NCBI GenBank assembly: GCA_023400055.1
Contig: JAEXFN010000021.1
Coordinates: forward strand, 62,001-126,000
Direction: 5' to 3'
Length of the DNA stretch: 64,000 nt
Source of the DNA: Bacillota bacterium
Lineage (GTDB): Bacteria > Bacillota > UBA4882 > UBA8346
Shown: piece by piece, positions 36,294 to 44,846 of the stretch
Layout of the letters: the number at the start of each line of letters is the position of its first letter
Position numbering within the stretch: the stretch's first letter is position 1
Made by a program: the position numbers and the translations under genes
The notes under the pieces: model-generated
The model's input: the letters and a program-made list of their open reading frames with translations, nothing else
Told to the model about the DNA's origin: nothing
Database searches by the model: none

Positions 36294-36449
36294 AGGGCAG
36301 GGAATGCGGAAACGGAGCGGCCCGGAAAACGAATCGCGAGAGAAACGGGACTCGAGCGGGAGCAGTTCTTTTTCAAAGCGGTTATCTTCTCAGGCAGGAA
36401 GGTTCGGCCCGATCGTCGAATGTTTATCCTCGGAAAAGTGAGGTTAGCC

Positions 36450-38918
36450 ATGAACGTTCAACGATTTTTAGCGAAGATCACCGCCGACCGGAATTACCAG
36501 GGACAGATCGTCTTCGAGCAACAGTCGTCCGCCAAGGAAGCGGTCTGGGGCCGGCTCGATCCGCCGCTCAGCGAACCGGTGCACCGGCTATTGGCGGAAC
36601 GGGGGATCCAGGATCTCTACGTCCATCAGGCCGATGCCATCAACGCCATCCGCAACGGCCGCCATACCGTAGTGGTGACCGGGACCGCCAGCGGGAAAAC
36701 GCTCTGCTATCATCTGCCCGCCCTGGAGAGCTATCTGGCCGACCCGCAGAGCCGGGCGCTTTTTCTCTATCCCACCAAAGCGCTGGCCCAGGATCAATTA
36801 AAAAGCCTGCAACGGCTGGTCGAAGGTCTCCCGGGGCCGCCGCCGGCGATGGGCACCTATGACGGCGACACGCCGGTCAACCTCCGCAAAACCCTGCGCG
36901 ATCGCGGCAATTTCGTGCTGACCAACCCGGATATGCTGCACCAGGGAATCCTGCCGAAGCATCCCGCCTGGTCCGCATTTTTCGCCAATCTAAAATACGT
37001 GGTCATTGACGAGGTCCATACTTACCGCGGCGTGTTCGGTTCCAACGTCGCCAATGTGATGCGGCGGCTGATCCGGATCTGCCGCCATTACGGCAGCAGG
37101 CCGGTTTTCATCGCGGCTTCGGCCACCATCCATAATCCGTTGGAACACGCCCAGGAACTGGTGGGGCTGCCGATGGAGCTGGTGGATAACGACGGCGCGC
37201 CACGCGGCAGCAAACATTTTATCTTTTGGAATCCGCCGTATTTGGATGAAACCCGGACCGAGCGCCGCAGCGCCAATACCGAAGCGGCCTGGCTGATGAC
37301 GGAGCTAATCCGGGAGCGGATTCCCACCATTACCTTTACCAAAGCCCGGGTCGTCACCGAACTGCTCTACCGCTACGTCCAGGATCAATTGCAACGCTAC
37401 AGTCCGTCGCTGGCGGGGAAGATCCGGGCTTACCGGGGCGGCTATCTGCCGGAAGAACGCCGCGAGATCGAGCGGCAGCTCTTCTCCGGAGAACTGCTGG
37501 GCGTGGCCAGCACCAATGCTTTGGAACTGGGAATTGACATCGGACAGCTCGACGCCTGCCTGATCACCGGCTACCCGGGGACCATCGCTTCCACCTGGCA
37601 GCAAGCGGGCCGGGTCGGCCGGGCGCACGAGGAATCGCTGGTGATCTATATTCCGCATCAAAATCCGATCGATCAGTATCTGGTCAAGAATCCCCAATAC
37701 TTTTTTGAACGGAATCCCGAAGCCGCGGTGATCGATCCGAACAACCCCCATATTCTGATGGGGCACTTGCGTTGCGCCGCCCTGGAAGCGCCGGTGACCG
37801 GGCTGGACTGTCAGACGTTTGGCGCCTATGCCCCGGCCTTGCTGGAACTTTTGGGCGAGGCGGGCGAATTGAAACAGCTGCATCAGCAGTGGTATTGGCG
37901 GTCGAACGGGTTTCCGCCGGCCGATGTCAGTTTGCGCAATATTTCCGATAACACTTTCAGTATCGTCGATGTTTCCACTCAACCCGGCAAGGTCATCGGC
38001 ACGTTGGAAGAGGCCAGCGCCTATCAGCAGATTTATACCGAAGCGATCTACCTGCACGATGGGGAGACCTATTTCGTTAAAGAGATGAACGTGCCGCAGA
38101 AGGTTTCCTATGTCGAGAAGATCGATGTGGATTATTATACGCAATCGATTACCGAGGTTCAGATCACTACGACCGCTAAGGAACTGGAGCGGGAATGGCG
38201 CAAGGCCGCCACCGGGTTCGGCGACGTGGAAGTGATGATCAAACCGTATCTGTTCCGGAAGATTAAGTTCGGTTCCAGGGACAGCATCGGTTTCGGCAAG
38301 ATCGATCTGGAGCCGCAGGTAATGCAGACCAATGCGCTGTGGGTCGTGCCGCCGCCGTCCACCTTGCACCGGGTCAAAGAGTTTCAACGGGATCCGGTCG
38401 AAGCGCTGCTGGGTATCGCCAATGTGCTTACCGAAGTGCTGCCCTTTCTGGTGATGTGCGATACCGGGGATATCGGCTCGGTGGTCGATCTGAAAAATAA
38501 CGGCGCGCCATCGATTTTCGTCTATGACAAGTTCCCGGGCGGCATCGGGTTTGCGCACCGCTCATTCGAAAACGTGGAGGACCTCTTCCATAAGGCGTTG
38601 GAACTGATCCAGACCTGTTCTTGCGAGGACGGCTGTCCGTCTTGCGTCGGTTCGCCACTGCCTCCTAATCCGCAGTTGGATCCGGACACTACCGCCAAGG
38701 GGCGGATCCCCGATAAGGAAGGGGCCTTGATTGTTCTGCATGACCTTTTGGAACTGGAGCCATATATCCCCAAGGAACGGACCGCGTCGGGCGCGGGGGG
38801 CGGCGTAGCGATCCCGGCTGCTCCCGATGTCCCGTTTCCGCCATTGCTCCGCTTGCCGGAGAAGATTGAACAGCAGCTCCGCCAGAAACTGGCGATGTCT
38901 GGGAGGAAGAACGGATGA
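36450..38918 (+). CDS. DEAD/DEAH-box helicase of the MrfA (YprA) family
   Basis: This 822-residue superfamily 2 helicase has Walker A VTGTASGKTLCYHLPALE, motif II VIDEVHTYRG, motif III ASATIHNP and motif VI QQAGRVGRA. The C terminus carries the zinc-binding CSCEDGCPSCVG segment typical of the DUF1998 domain. In Bacillus, MrfA (YprA) together with MrfB removes mitomycin crosslinks. No MrfB-like exonuclease is seen nearby. GTGAGG before ATG 36450 sets the start. The stop overlaps the start of mtnP by four bases (ATGA), so the genes are translationally coupled. Confidence 0.85.
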   Translation: MNVQRFLAKITADRNYQGQIVFEQQSSAKEAVWGRLDPPLSEPVHRLLAERGIQDLYVHQADAINAIRNGRHTVVVTGTASGKTLCYHLPALESYLADPQSRALFLYPTKALAQDQLKSLQRLVEGLPGPPPAMGTYDGDTPVNLRKTLRDRGNFVLTNPDMLHQGILPKHPAWSAFFANLKYVVIDEVHTYRGVFGSNVANVMRRLIRICRHYGSRPVFIAASATIHNPLEHAQELVGLPMELVDNDGAPRGSKHFIFWNPPYLDETRTERRSANTEAAWLMTELIRERIPTITFTKARVVTELLYRYVQDQLQRYSPSLAGKIRAYRGGYLPEERREIERQLFSGELLGVASTNALELGIDIGQLDACLITGYPGTIASTWQQAGRVGRAHEESLVIYIPHQNPIDQYLVKNPQYFFERNPEAAVIDPNNPHILMGHLRCAALEAPVTGLDCQTFGAYAPALLELLGEAGELKQLHQQWYWRSNGFPPADVSLRNISDNTFSIVDVSTQPGKVIGTLEEASAYQQIYTEAIYLHDGETYFVKEMNVPQKVSYVEKIDVDYYTQSITEVQITTTAKELEREWRKAATGFGDVEVMIKPYLFRKIKFGSRDSIGFGKIDLEPQVMQTNALWVVPPPSTLHRVKEFQRDPVEALLGIANVLTEVLPFLVMCDTGDIGSVVDLKNNGAPSIFVYDKFPGGIGFAHRSFENVEDLFHKALELIQTCSCEDGCPSCVGSPLPPNPQLDPDTTAKGRIPDKEGALIVLHDLLELEPYIPKERTASGAGGGVAIPAAPDVPFPPLLRLPEKIEQQLRQKLAMSGRKNG

Positions 38919-39703
38919 ATGATATCAAATTGGCAGTTATCGGCGGTTCCGGCGTTTACCAGCCGGCGATGCTCGACGACGTGGCGGAGGTCGCGGTGGA
39001 TACGCCGTACGGTTCGATCCGGCCGATGGTGGGACGGATCGCCGGGAAAAAGGTGGCCTTTCTGGCGCGCCATGGCAAGGACCATTCGCTGTTGCCCCAT
39101 CAGTTGAATTACCGCGCCAATCTTTGGGGATTGAAGGAACTGGGCGTGGAACGGATTATCGCCACCACCGCCGTGGGGAGCCTGCGCGAAGAATTCGCGC
39201 CGGGCTCGTTGGTGCTGGTGGATCAGTTTCTGGATTTCACCAAGCAACGGCCGTTGACCTTTTTTGAAAACGGTGACGTGCTCCGGGCGCACATCGATGT
39301 GACGGAACCGTATTGTTCCGATCTCCGGCGCCAGCTGGAGCAGGCGGCCGCTTCCCTCGGGATCGCCGTTCATTCCGGCGGCTGTTACGTCTGCGCCGAA
39401 GGCCCCCGTTATGAGACCGCGGCCGAGATTCGCATGTACCGGCAATTGGGCGGTTCGGTGGTGGGGATGACCGGGGTGCCTGAGGTGGTGCTCGCCAGAG
39501 AACTCGGCATCTGTTACGCCGGAATCAGCATGGTCACCAACTGGGGAGCGGGAATCAGTTCCAGCCCGTTGGCTCATGCTGACGTAGTTCAGATCATGAA
39601 CGAGAATCAACAGAAGATTGTCAATTTGATCATCCGTTGTTATCAGGAGATTACGAATGGTCGTACTTGCGCCTGCCGGGGCGGTAAGGGGGAGGATCAT
39701 TGA
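38915..39703 (+). CDS. S-methyl-5'-thioadenosine phosphorylase-like enzyme
   Basis: This 262-residue purine nucleoside phosphorylase of the MTAP branch splits methylthioadenosine (or methylthioinosine) into base and methylthioribose-1-phosphate. Motifs: AVIGGSGVYQPAM (phosphate loop), FLARHGKDHSLLPHQLNYRAN, and EGPRYETAAEIRMYRQLGG with VVGMTGVPEVVLARE. Its stop codon overlaps the mtnA start, which makes the product, methylthioribose-1-phosphate, the direct substrate of the next enzyme. The adenosine versus inosine preference cannot be decided by eye. Confidence 0.9.
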   Translation: MNDIKLAVIGGSGVYQPAMLDDVAEVAVDTPYGSIRPMVGRIAGKKVAFLARHGKDHSLLPHQLNYRANLWGLKELGVERIIATTAVGSLREEFAPGSLVLVDQFLDFTKQRPLTFFENGDVLRAHIDVTEPYCSDLRRQLEQAAASLGIAVHSGGCYVCAEGPRYETAAEIRMYRQLGGSVVGMTGVPEVVLARELGICYAGISMVTNWGAGISSSPLAHADVVQIMNENQQKIVNLIIRCYQEITNGRTCACRGGKGEDH

Positions 39704-40737
39704 TGGAATGGCGGACTTTTGAATGGCATGACGGCCAGCTGACTTTCATTGATCAGACTTTGCTGCCGGGCGAGACCCGCTATATTACTACCCGGGACTA
39801 CCGGGTAGTGGCCGACGCCATAAAACGGCTCAAAGTCAGGGGAGCTCCGGCGATCGGCATCGCCGCCGCTTACGGGGTGGTGTTGGGAGCCAAAGAGTTT
39901 GAGAGCGCCGCTGATTGCGACGCCGAGGTCCGGCGGATCATCGCTGAGCTGGCGGCCACCCGGCCAACCGCCGTCAATCTGTTTTGGGCGTTACGGCGCC
40001 AGCAGGAAGTATTGGACCGCCTCAAGGGGCAAAAGCCGCCGGCGTTAATTGCCGCATTGGAAACGGAAGCCTGCCGGATCGCAGCCGAGGATGAGCAGGT
40101 TTGCCGGGCCATTGGGGAGCATGGAGCGACTTTGTTTGGCAATGGGATTACCGTGCTGACGCATTGCAATGCCGGCGCCTTGGCGACCGCCGCCTACGGA
40201 ACGGCCCTATCCGCCATCCGTCTGGCTCACCGACAAGGAAAACAAATCAGCGTTTTTGCCGACGAAACCCGCCCGTTGCTGCAAGGGGCGCGTCTGACCG
40301 TCTGGGAACTGATGCAGGAAGGGATCCCAGTGACTTTGATCACCGATAACATGGCTGCCGCGGTCATGAGCTTGGGAAAAGTTCAGGCCGTAATCGTCGG
40401 CGCTGACCGGATCACTGCCAATGGCGATGTCGCCAACAAGATCGGCACCTATGGTTTGGCCATTCTGGCCAAGGAACACGGTATACCGTTTTACGTGGCG
40501 GCGCCGCTTTCAACGATTGATCTGGAGCTGGCTTCGGGAATGGATATTCCGATTGAAGAGCGGGCGGCCGCCGAGGTCACTTCATTTGGCGGCATTCCGG
40601 TGGCGCCGGAAGGGGTCGCGGTCTTTAATCCGGCCTTTGATGTCACGCCGGCCAAATATGTAACGGCGATCATCACTGAAAAGGGGATTGCCACCGGCGA
40701 CTGGGAACGGACCTTCCGCGGCTGGATTACGGCATAA
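39703..40737 (+). CDS. mtnA: S-methyl-5-thioribose-1-phosphate isomerase
   Basis: This 344-residue eIF-2B-like isomerase converts methylthioribose-1-phosphate to methylthioribulose-1-phosphate in methionine salvage. The active-site segments are KVRGAPAIGIAAAYG, THCNAGALATAAYGTAL (catalytic cysteine), FADETRPLLQGARLT and IVGADRITANGDVANKIGT (catalytic aspartate). ATG 39703, with GGGGGAGG upstream, overlaps the previous stop as TGATG. Later pathway genes (mtnW, mtnB and others) are not adjacent, so salvage may follow a shortened route or be encoded elsewhere. Confidence 0.95.
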   Translation: MEWRTFEWHDGQLTFIDQTLLPGETRYITTRDYRVVADAIKRLKVRGAPAIGIAAAYGVVLGAKEFESAADCDAEVRRIIAELAATRPTAVNLFWALRRQQEVLDRLKGQKPPALIAALETEACRIAAEDEQVCRAIGEHGATLFGNGITVLTHCNAGALATAAYGTALSAIRLAHRQGKQISVFADETRPLLQGARLTVWELMQEGIPVTLITDNMAAAVMSLGKVQAVIVGADRITANGDVANKIGTYGLAILAKEHGIPFYVAAPLSTIDLELASGMDIPIEERAAAEVTSFGGIPVAPEGVAVFNPAFDVTPAKYVTAIITEKGIATGDWERTFRGWITA

Positions 40738-40748
40738 TCGCATTATGA

Positions 40749-40783
40749 ACGAAGAGACCGGATCAGCAATCCGGTCTCTTCGT
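40749..40783. terminator. Strong bidirectional hairpin after mtnA
   Basis: A perfect 15-bp stem (ACGAAGAGACCGGAT with its inverse at 40769-40783) and a 5-base loop CAGCA lie 12 bases after the mtnA stop. The small minus-strand zinc-ribbon gene ends inside the same hairpin, so both transcripts can use it. Confidence 0.8.
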
Positions 40784-40903
40784 GGCTATAAATTTGCCGA
40801 CTCCATAGAGCGGCAGGGAATGAAAGACTTGGAAGCAGTGAGGACAGAACCATTTTCCATCAGCGCGTAGCAGTTTCTGACGCCGACAAAGCGGGCATAC
40901 CAT
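40763..40903 (-). CDS. Small zinc-ribbon protein
   Basis: The 46-residue product MVCPLCRRQKLLRADGKWFC... has two CPxC knuckles (C3-x2-C6 and C20-x2-C23), enough for one zinc ribbon. GAGGTGATACG directly before ATG 40903 is a very good ribosome binding site. A longer frame from 40981 has no such site. Its stop codon lies within the shared hairpin at 40749-40783. It could be a small RNA- or protein-binding ribbon, and function is unknown. Confidence 0.6.
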   Translation of the reverse strand: MVCPLCRRQKLLRADGKWFCPHCFQVFHSLPLYGVGKFIATKRPDC

Positions 40904-41126
40904 CGTATCACCTCTATCCAGAACTTTAAAGCATTTTGCCATATTCCCTAAATTAAGAGTGATATAATCATCATATGCCATCAGCGGTTCCGTCGTCCAG
41001 TTAAGAAACGATGGAAATAATGAGAAGATTTGGTTCAGACCGGATTAAGAAATTTGAAAATAATTTCATGATTCCTGGCCCACCGGAGGGATACTATGCT
41101 TATCTCGACCGAAAGGAGGGTCCGGT

Positions 41127-41306
41127 TTGGCCAAAAAAGAGCAAAAAAGTAACAACAAACAGATGGAAACCGCTTCGGAGATATCTACCATCCATGAACA
41201 CGCCGAGAGCAGTCGGCATGGGAATATGGAGTTTGCGAGTGATCTTTCGACCGACAACTCGCAATCTGGAACGAGTAAGCGGCAACAGTCCCAGAAAAAA
41301 CAATAA
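41127..41306 (+). CDS. Gamma-type SASP-like small spore protein (probable)
   Basis: This short gene encodes 59 residues from TTG 41127, preceded by AAAGGAGGG at 41112-41120. The product is rich in S, N, Q, K and E, has no cysteine or tryptophan, and contains NMEFASDLS (33-41). That resembles the T-E-F-A-S-E GPR protease site of gamma-type small acid-soluble spore proteins, amino-acid stores for germination. Its composition is right for the class, but it has only one such site. A strong terminator follows 6 bases after the stop. It supports sporulation by the host. The family match is by motif and composition only. Confidence 0.6.
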   Translation: MAKKEQKSNNKQMETASEISTIHEHAESSRHGNMEFASDLSTDNSQSGTSKRQQSQKKQ

Positions 41307-41311
41307 TGGAT

Positions 41312-41340
41312 CGAAAGAGGCGTCCCCGACGCCTCTTTCG
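41312..41340 (+). terminator. Rho-independent-type terminator
   Basis: A 13-bp perfect stem CGAAAGAGGCGTC/GACGCCTCTTTCG around a 3-base loop lies 6 bases after the SASP-like gene, followed by CTTGTTTACC. Confidence 0.8.
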
Positions 41341-41486
41341 CTTGTTTACCACAAGCAGATATGCTATGATATAAAGACTGAGTTTGCCAACGCAGACTCG
41401 TCATGATTATTCAAGCCGGATCAGCGAATGATGCGGCTCTTTCAGGTTAAAATCAGTCTAATGCTATGTTTGGGAGTGACCGACCG

Positions 41487-42971
41487 ATGAACCAAGACCA
41501 AACTGAAGTGCGGGTGCGTTTTGCGCCGAGTCCCACCGGGTATTTACATATCGGAGGCGCCAGAACCGCGATTTATGACTGGCTGTTGGCCCGCCGAACC
41601 GGGGGTAAATTTTTATTGCGAATCGAGGACACGGATCGCAACCGCTTTGTACCGGACTCGCTGGATGATATCCTCGCCAGCTTGCGTTGGCTGGGATTGC
41701 AGTGGGACGAGGGACCGGAGGTGGGTGGCGATTACGGGCCTTACTTCCAATCCGAGCGTTTGAATCTGTATCACCAGTATGCCCAACAGCTCGTGAATGA
41801 GGGCAAAGCCTATTACTGTTACTGCACTTCGGAACGGCTTCAGGAGTTGCGTAAAAGCCAGGAAAACGCCAAAGTCCAAGCGGGTTACGATCGCTTGTGC
41901 CGGACGTTGTCCGCTGAAGAATGCGCTGAACGGAATCAGGCCGGTTTGCGGCGGGTGATTCGCTTTAAGACCCCGCTGAACGGCAGGACAGTCGTCAATG
42001 ATCTGATTCGTGGCGAGTTAGTTTTCGAGAATGAGACCCTGGAAGATCTGGTTCTAATCAAATCAGACGGATTTCCGACTTATCATTTTGCCAATGTGGT
42101 AGACGATCACTTGATGAAGATCAGCCATGTCTTGCGCGGCGATGAGTGGATTGCCAGCACGCCGGTGCATGTCTTGCTATATCAGGCGTTTGGTTGGCAG
42201 CCGCCGCAATTCGCGCATTTGTCGATCTTTCTCTCGCCGGACGGCAAGGGAAAGTTGAGCAAGAGACATGGTGCCACCAGCGTCAAAGAGTATCGGGAAC
42301 AAGGCTACCTTCCCGAGGCGCTTTTTAATTTTCTGCTGCTGTTGGGGTGGAATCCCGGCACTGAACAGGAGATCTTCGCCAAAGAGGGGGCCGCCCAAGT
42401 CTTTGGGCTTGACCGGGTGAACGCCTCGCCGGTGAAATTTTCCACGGATAAATTGAACTGGTACAATGGCATCTATATCCGTAGCCTGGATCATGAGGAT
42501 TTGGCTGCGCGCTGCCTGCCGTTTTTACAGAAGGCCAATCTATTGCCCGATCCGTGTCCGCCAGAGCGTTTGGCTTATCTGGTCAGTCTCATTCCCTTGG
42601 TTCAGGAACGGATGAAGCTGTTGACCGATGCGCCGCAGCTGCTGGATATCTTTTTGCAGGAGGAAATCCCGATTCCAACGAAAGAGGTGCTGATTCCCAG
42701 GAAGATGGATCAGGAGACGACCCTGCGGGTACTAAACCATGTTTATTCGGCCCTTCAAGGCGTTGCTGACGATTTTCAGGAAGGGGAACTTGAAGCGGCC
42801 TTGCGGGAGCTTGCCACGAAGCTGGAGATGCACGACGGCCAGATCTTTATGCCGATCCGGGTGGCGATCTCCGGTCGGACGGCCACGCCGGGCATTTTCG
42901 AGAGCCTTCATGCCTTGGGAAAAGGGCGTGTCTTGCAACGAATTCAGGCGGCGATCCAAGTACTCTCCTAG
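41487..42971 (+). CDS. gltX: Glutamate--tRNA ligase
   Basis: This 494-residue class I aminoacyl-tRNA synthetase has the HIGH-type motif PSPTGYLHIGGARTAIYDWL and the KMSKS-type loop GKLSKRHGATSV. The catalytic core runs to about 320, and an all-helical anticodon-binding region completes the protein. GGGAGTGA before ATG 41487 sets the start. The upstream ATG at 41466 is not supported. Downstream lie tRNA-Gln and tRNA-Glu, the two tRNAs that a non-discriminating GltX would charge in organisms using the GatCAB route. Whether it is non-discriminating cannot be told here. Confidence 0.97.
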   Translation: MNQDQTEVRVRFAPSPTGYLHIGGARTAIYDWLLARRTGGKFLLRIEDTDRNRFVPDSLDDILASLRWLGLQWDEGPEVGGDYGPYFQSERLNLYHQYAQQLVNEGKAYYCYCTSERLQELRKSQENAKVQAGYDRLCRTLSAEECAERNQAGLRRVIRFKTPLNGRTVVNDLIRGELVFENETLEDLVLIKSDGFPTYHFANVVDDHLMKISHVLRGDEWIASTPVHVLLYQAFGWQPPQFAHLSIFLSPDGKGKLSKRHGATSVKEYREQGYLPEALFNFLLLLGWNPGTEQEIFAKEGAAQVFGLDRVNASPVKFSTDKLNWYNGIYIRSLDHEDLAARCLPFLQKANLLPDPCPPERLAYLVSLIPLVQERMKLLTDAPQLLDIFLQEEIPIPTKEVLIPRKMDQETTLRVLNHVYSALQGVADDFQEGELEAALRELATKLEMHDGQIFMPIRVAISGRTATPGIFESLHALGKGRVLQRIQAAIQVLS

Positions 42972-43052
42972 GGGAAAGCGGCATTAAACGCCGGATTTGA
43001 CCAACTGAGGTCAAAATTGCCTGGCAAAACGAAAATTGTTAGTAAATAAGTA

Positions 43053-43081
43053 TTGACTTGGACCTGCTTCGTTGGTATAAT
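43053..43081 (+). promoter_or_regulatory. Promoter of the tRNA genes
   Basis: TTGACT (43053-43058) and TATAAT (43076-43081) are spaced by exactly 17 bases, ending 13 bases before the tRNA-Gln gene. This is a strong vegetative promoter. Another TATAAT at 43239-43244 lies just before tRNA-Glu but has a poor -35 box. Confidence 0.85.
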
Positions 43082-43094
43082 AATCTTTGCGCAC

Positions 43095-43168
43095 TGGGGG
43101 ATCGTCTAGTGGTAGGACGCCGGGTTCTGGCCCCGTCGGCGAGGGTTCGAGTCCTTCTCCCCCAGCCA
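43095..43168 (+). tRNA. tRNA-Gln (CTG anticodon)
   Basis: The 74-base cloverleaf has a 7-bp acceptor stem TGGGGGA/TCCCCCA, discriminator G and encoded CCA. The D stem is GTCT/GGAC and the T arm is GAGGG-TTCGAGT-CCTTC. The anticodon loop TTCTGGC gives CTG for glutamine. The outermost anticodon-stem pair (27-43) is a C-T mismatch, and the variable loop has 4 bases. The gene is transcribed from the promoter at 43053-43081. Confidence 0.92.
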
Positions 43169-43250
43169 TTTTATGAGAAGTTAGAAGTTTGAAGTGAGAA
43201 GTTGAAATTAATTGTTTTCACCCTTTACACTTCACTCTTATAATTTAAAT

Positions 43251-43326
43251 GGTCCTATCGTCTAGAGGCCCAGGACACCGCCCTCTCACGGCGGAGACAC
43301 GGGTTCGAATCCCGTTGGGACTACCA
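43251..43326 (+). tRNA. tRNA-Glu (CTC anticodon)
   Basis: The 76-base cloverleaf has acceptor stem GGTCCTA/TGGGACT (with a G-T end pair), anticodon stem CCGCC/GGCGG and loop CTCTCAC, so anticodon CTC for glutamate. The T arm holds the invariant GGTTCGAATC, and CCA is encoded. It lies 82 bases after tRNA-Gln and is followed by a terminator, so the two probably form one transcription unit. Confidence 0.95.
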
Positions 43327-43337
43327 AAAGAATTGAT

Positions 43338-43362
43338 AAACCAGCTAAAGGCTGGTTTTTTG
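43338..43362 (+). terminator. Rho-independent terminator of the tRNA unit
   Basis: AAACCAGC (43338-43345) pairs with GCTGGTTT (43351-43358) with loop TAAAG, followed by a T run. It is 11 bases after tRNA-Glu. Confidence 0.9.
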
Positions 43363-43687
43363 TTTTATCCGTTAAGTTATTTTCCAGTTCCAAAGTGGGT
43401 AGGCGGAGATGGTGAAACAATAGACTGCCAAGCGTTCATTCTGAATGATAATTTTAGTTATTCCTTCATTCATTCCAAGGCCTACTGCCGTGGCTTAAAT
43501 CCATTATACAATTTGTTATACATATATTCCCTTATGATTTTAAAATCCTTTATTTTTGGCTTTTCCGACCATTTGGATCAAAGGGTAAGCCTCCCGAATT
43601 TTCAAAACGCTTTTCCTGCGTCTTAATCCGCCATCCCCGCAGGTCGGTTCTGCTTCTCCAATCTTCGAATCAGTAGGGATGATGTTC
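43363..43687. other. Intergenic stretch without recognised features
   Basis: About 325 AT-richer bases lie between the tRNA terminator and repeat array A copy 2. The open frame crossing it starts inside the tRNA-Glu gene and has no ribosome binding site. I see no gene or clear RNA here. Confidence 0.5.
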
Positions 43688-43885
43688 GGGGATACTTGCC
43701 CAAGGCTTGGGACAGATTGCCCAACGTTTGGGAATGGTTTCCCAAGGTTTGGGGAAGCTTGCTCAAGTCTTGGGAAGGGTTTCTCAACCCTTGGGCATCC
43801 TTTCCCAACCTTTGGGACAGTTTACCCAAGCCTTGGGACAGTTCGCCCAAAGGTCGGGAATGCTTGCCCAAGACGCGGGCAAGTA
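43688..43885. repeat. 21-bp tandem repeat array, family A (copy 2)
   Basis: About 9.4 units of exactly 21 bases start at 43688, 43709, 43730 and so on to 43877, with the same GGG...CCCAA plan and the same orientation as 1762-1980. The right flank is conserved too: both copies end GGGCAAGT(T/A)AGGA and reach GATCCC within about 20 bases. That shows the two loci are copies of one element rather than independent repeats. Heptad open frames across it are not credible genes. Confidence 0.9.
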
Positions 43886-44063
43886 AGGAAAGGCGGATCC
43901 CATTCTGGGATCGTAATCAAGTCAAGAAACCCTGACGCAATGATTTTCAGAAAGACTAAATTCGAATTCGTGTTTTAATACTTTTAACCCGCAGTTTTAG
44001 AAGTTACGAAATCCAATAATTGGTGTTATAATAGTAAAAAGTCTTATTCAAAGGAGGATAATT

Positions 44064-44843
44064 ATGTGGAATCAATTAAGAACTGATGAGTATGAAGGGA
44101 TGCTGGCTGAGACAATCACAATGACCGGGTATAACGGCGATCCGATACACGCCTATTTTTCCCGACCGCTTGGGAAGGGGCCGTTCCCGGGGATCATATT
44201 GATTCCTCATATGCCCGGCTGGGATGAATTCTGCCGTGAGACCTCTCGTCGGTTTTCCCAGCATGGGTACCTTGCAGTCTGCCCCGATATTTATTGCCGG
44301 TTTGGCCACGGGTCTCCGACGGAAATCGCGGAAAAGGCCCGCGCCGCGGGTGGCGTTGCCGATGACAGCGTGATGGGAGATTGTGAGGGGGCCTTGGAAT
44401 ACCTGCATTCCTTGCCTTATTCCAACGGCAAAGTAGGCGTAATCGGCATGTGCTCCGGCGGGCGCCACGCATTTCTCGCTGCGTGCAAGGTCAATGGCCT
44501 GGATGCGGCCGTTGATTGCTGGGGTGGCCGCGTGGTCATGGCCAAAGAAAATTTGACCGCTGCTCAGCCTGTGGCTCCAATTGACTATACGCAGCAACTG
44601 GGTTGTCCCCTGTTGGGGCTGTTTGGAAACGATGACCAATTTCCTACGCCGGAAGAGGTAAACTTGCACGAAGCAGAGCTTAAGAAGTATGGCAAGGATT
44701 ATAAATTCTTTCGCTATGATGGCGCGGGACACGGATTCTGGTATTATCATCGCGACATGTACCGGCCGCAACAGGCGATGGATGCCTGGCAAAAGGTCTT
44801 TGAGTTCTTCGGGGAACATCTGAGTCCACAGGAAGGTAGTTGA
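44064..44843 (+). CDS. Dienelactone hydrolase family protein
   Basis: This 259-residue alpha/beta hydrolase has a cysteine nucleophile in IGMCSGGRHAF (C130), an acid in LFGNDDQFPTPEE and the histidine in YDGAGHGFWYY, the Cys-Asp-His triad of dienelactone hydrolases. Substrates are lactones or esters, and the one here is unknown. AAAGGAGGATAATT before ATG 44064 is ideal, and a TATAAT box lies at 44027-44032. The maturase gene starts 3 bases after its stop, so it is in an operon with the sulfatase-modifying enzyme. That suggests a role in breaking down sulfated or esterified compounds. Confidence 0.88.
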   Translation: MWNQLRTDEYEGMLAETITMTGYNGDPIHAYFSRPLGKGPFPGIILIPHMPGWDEFCRETSRRFSQHGYLAVCPDIYCRFGHGSPTEIAEKARAAGGVADDSVMGDCEGALEYLHSLPYSNGKVGVIGMCSGGRHAFLAACKVNGLDAAVDCWGGRVVMAKENLTAAQPVAPIDYTQQLGCPLLGLFGNDDQFPTPEEVNLHEAELKKYGKDYKFFRYDGAGHGFWYYHRDMYRPQQAMDAWQKVFEFFGEHLSPQEGS

Positions 44844-44846
44844 GAA

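Noticed and set aside
43239..43244. Separate promoter for tRNA-Glu
   Set aside because: TATAAT is present but no good -35 box is seen at 16-18 bases. Transcription from the tRNA-Gln promoter is enough.
43249..43626. 125-codon frame through the tRNA-Glu gene
   Set aside because: It begins at the tRNA, crosses a strong terminator and has no ribosome binding site.
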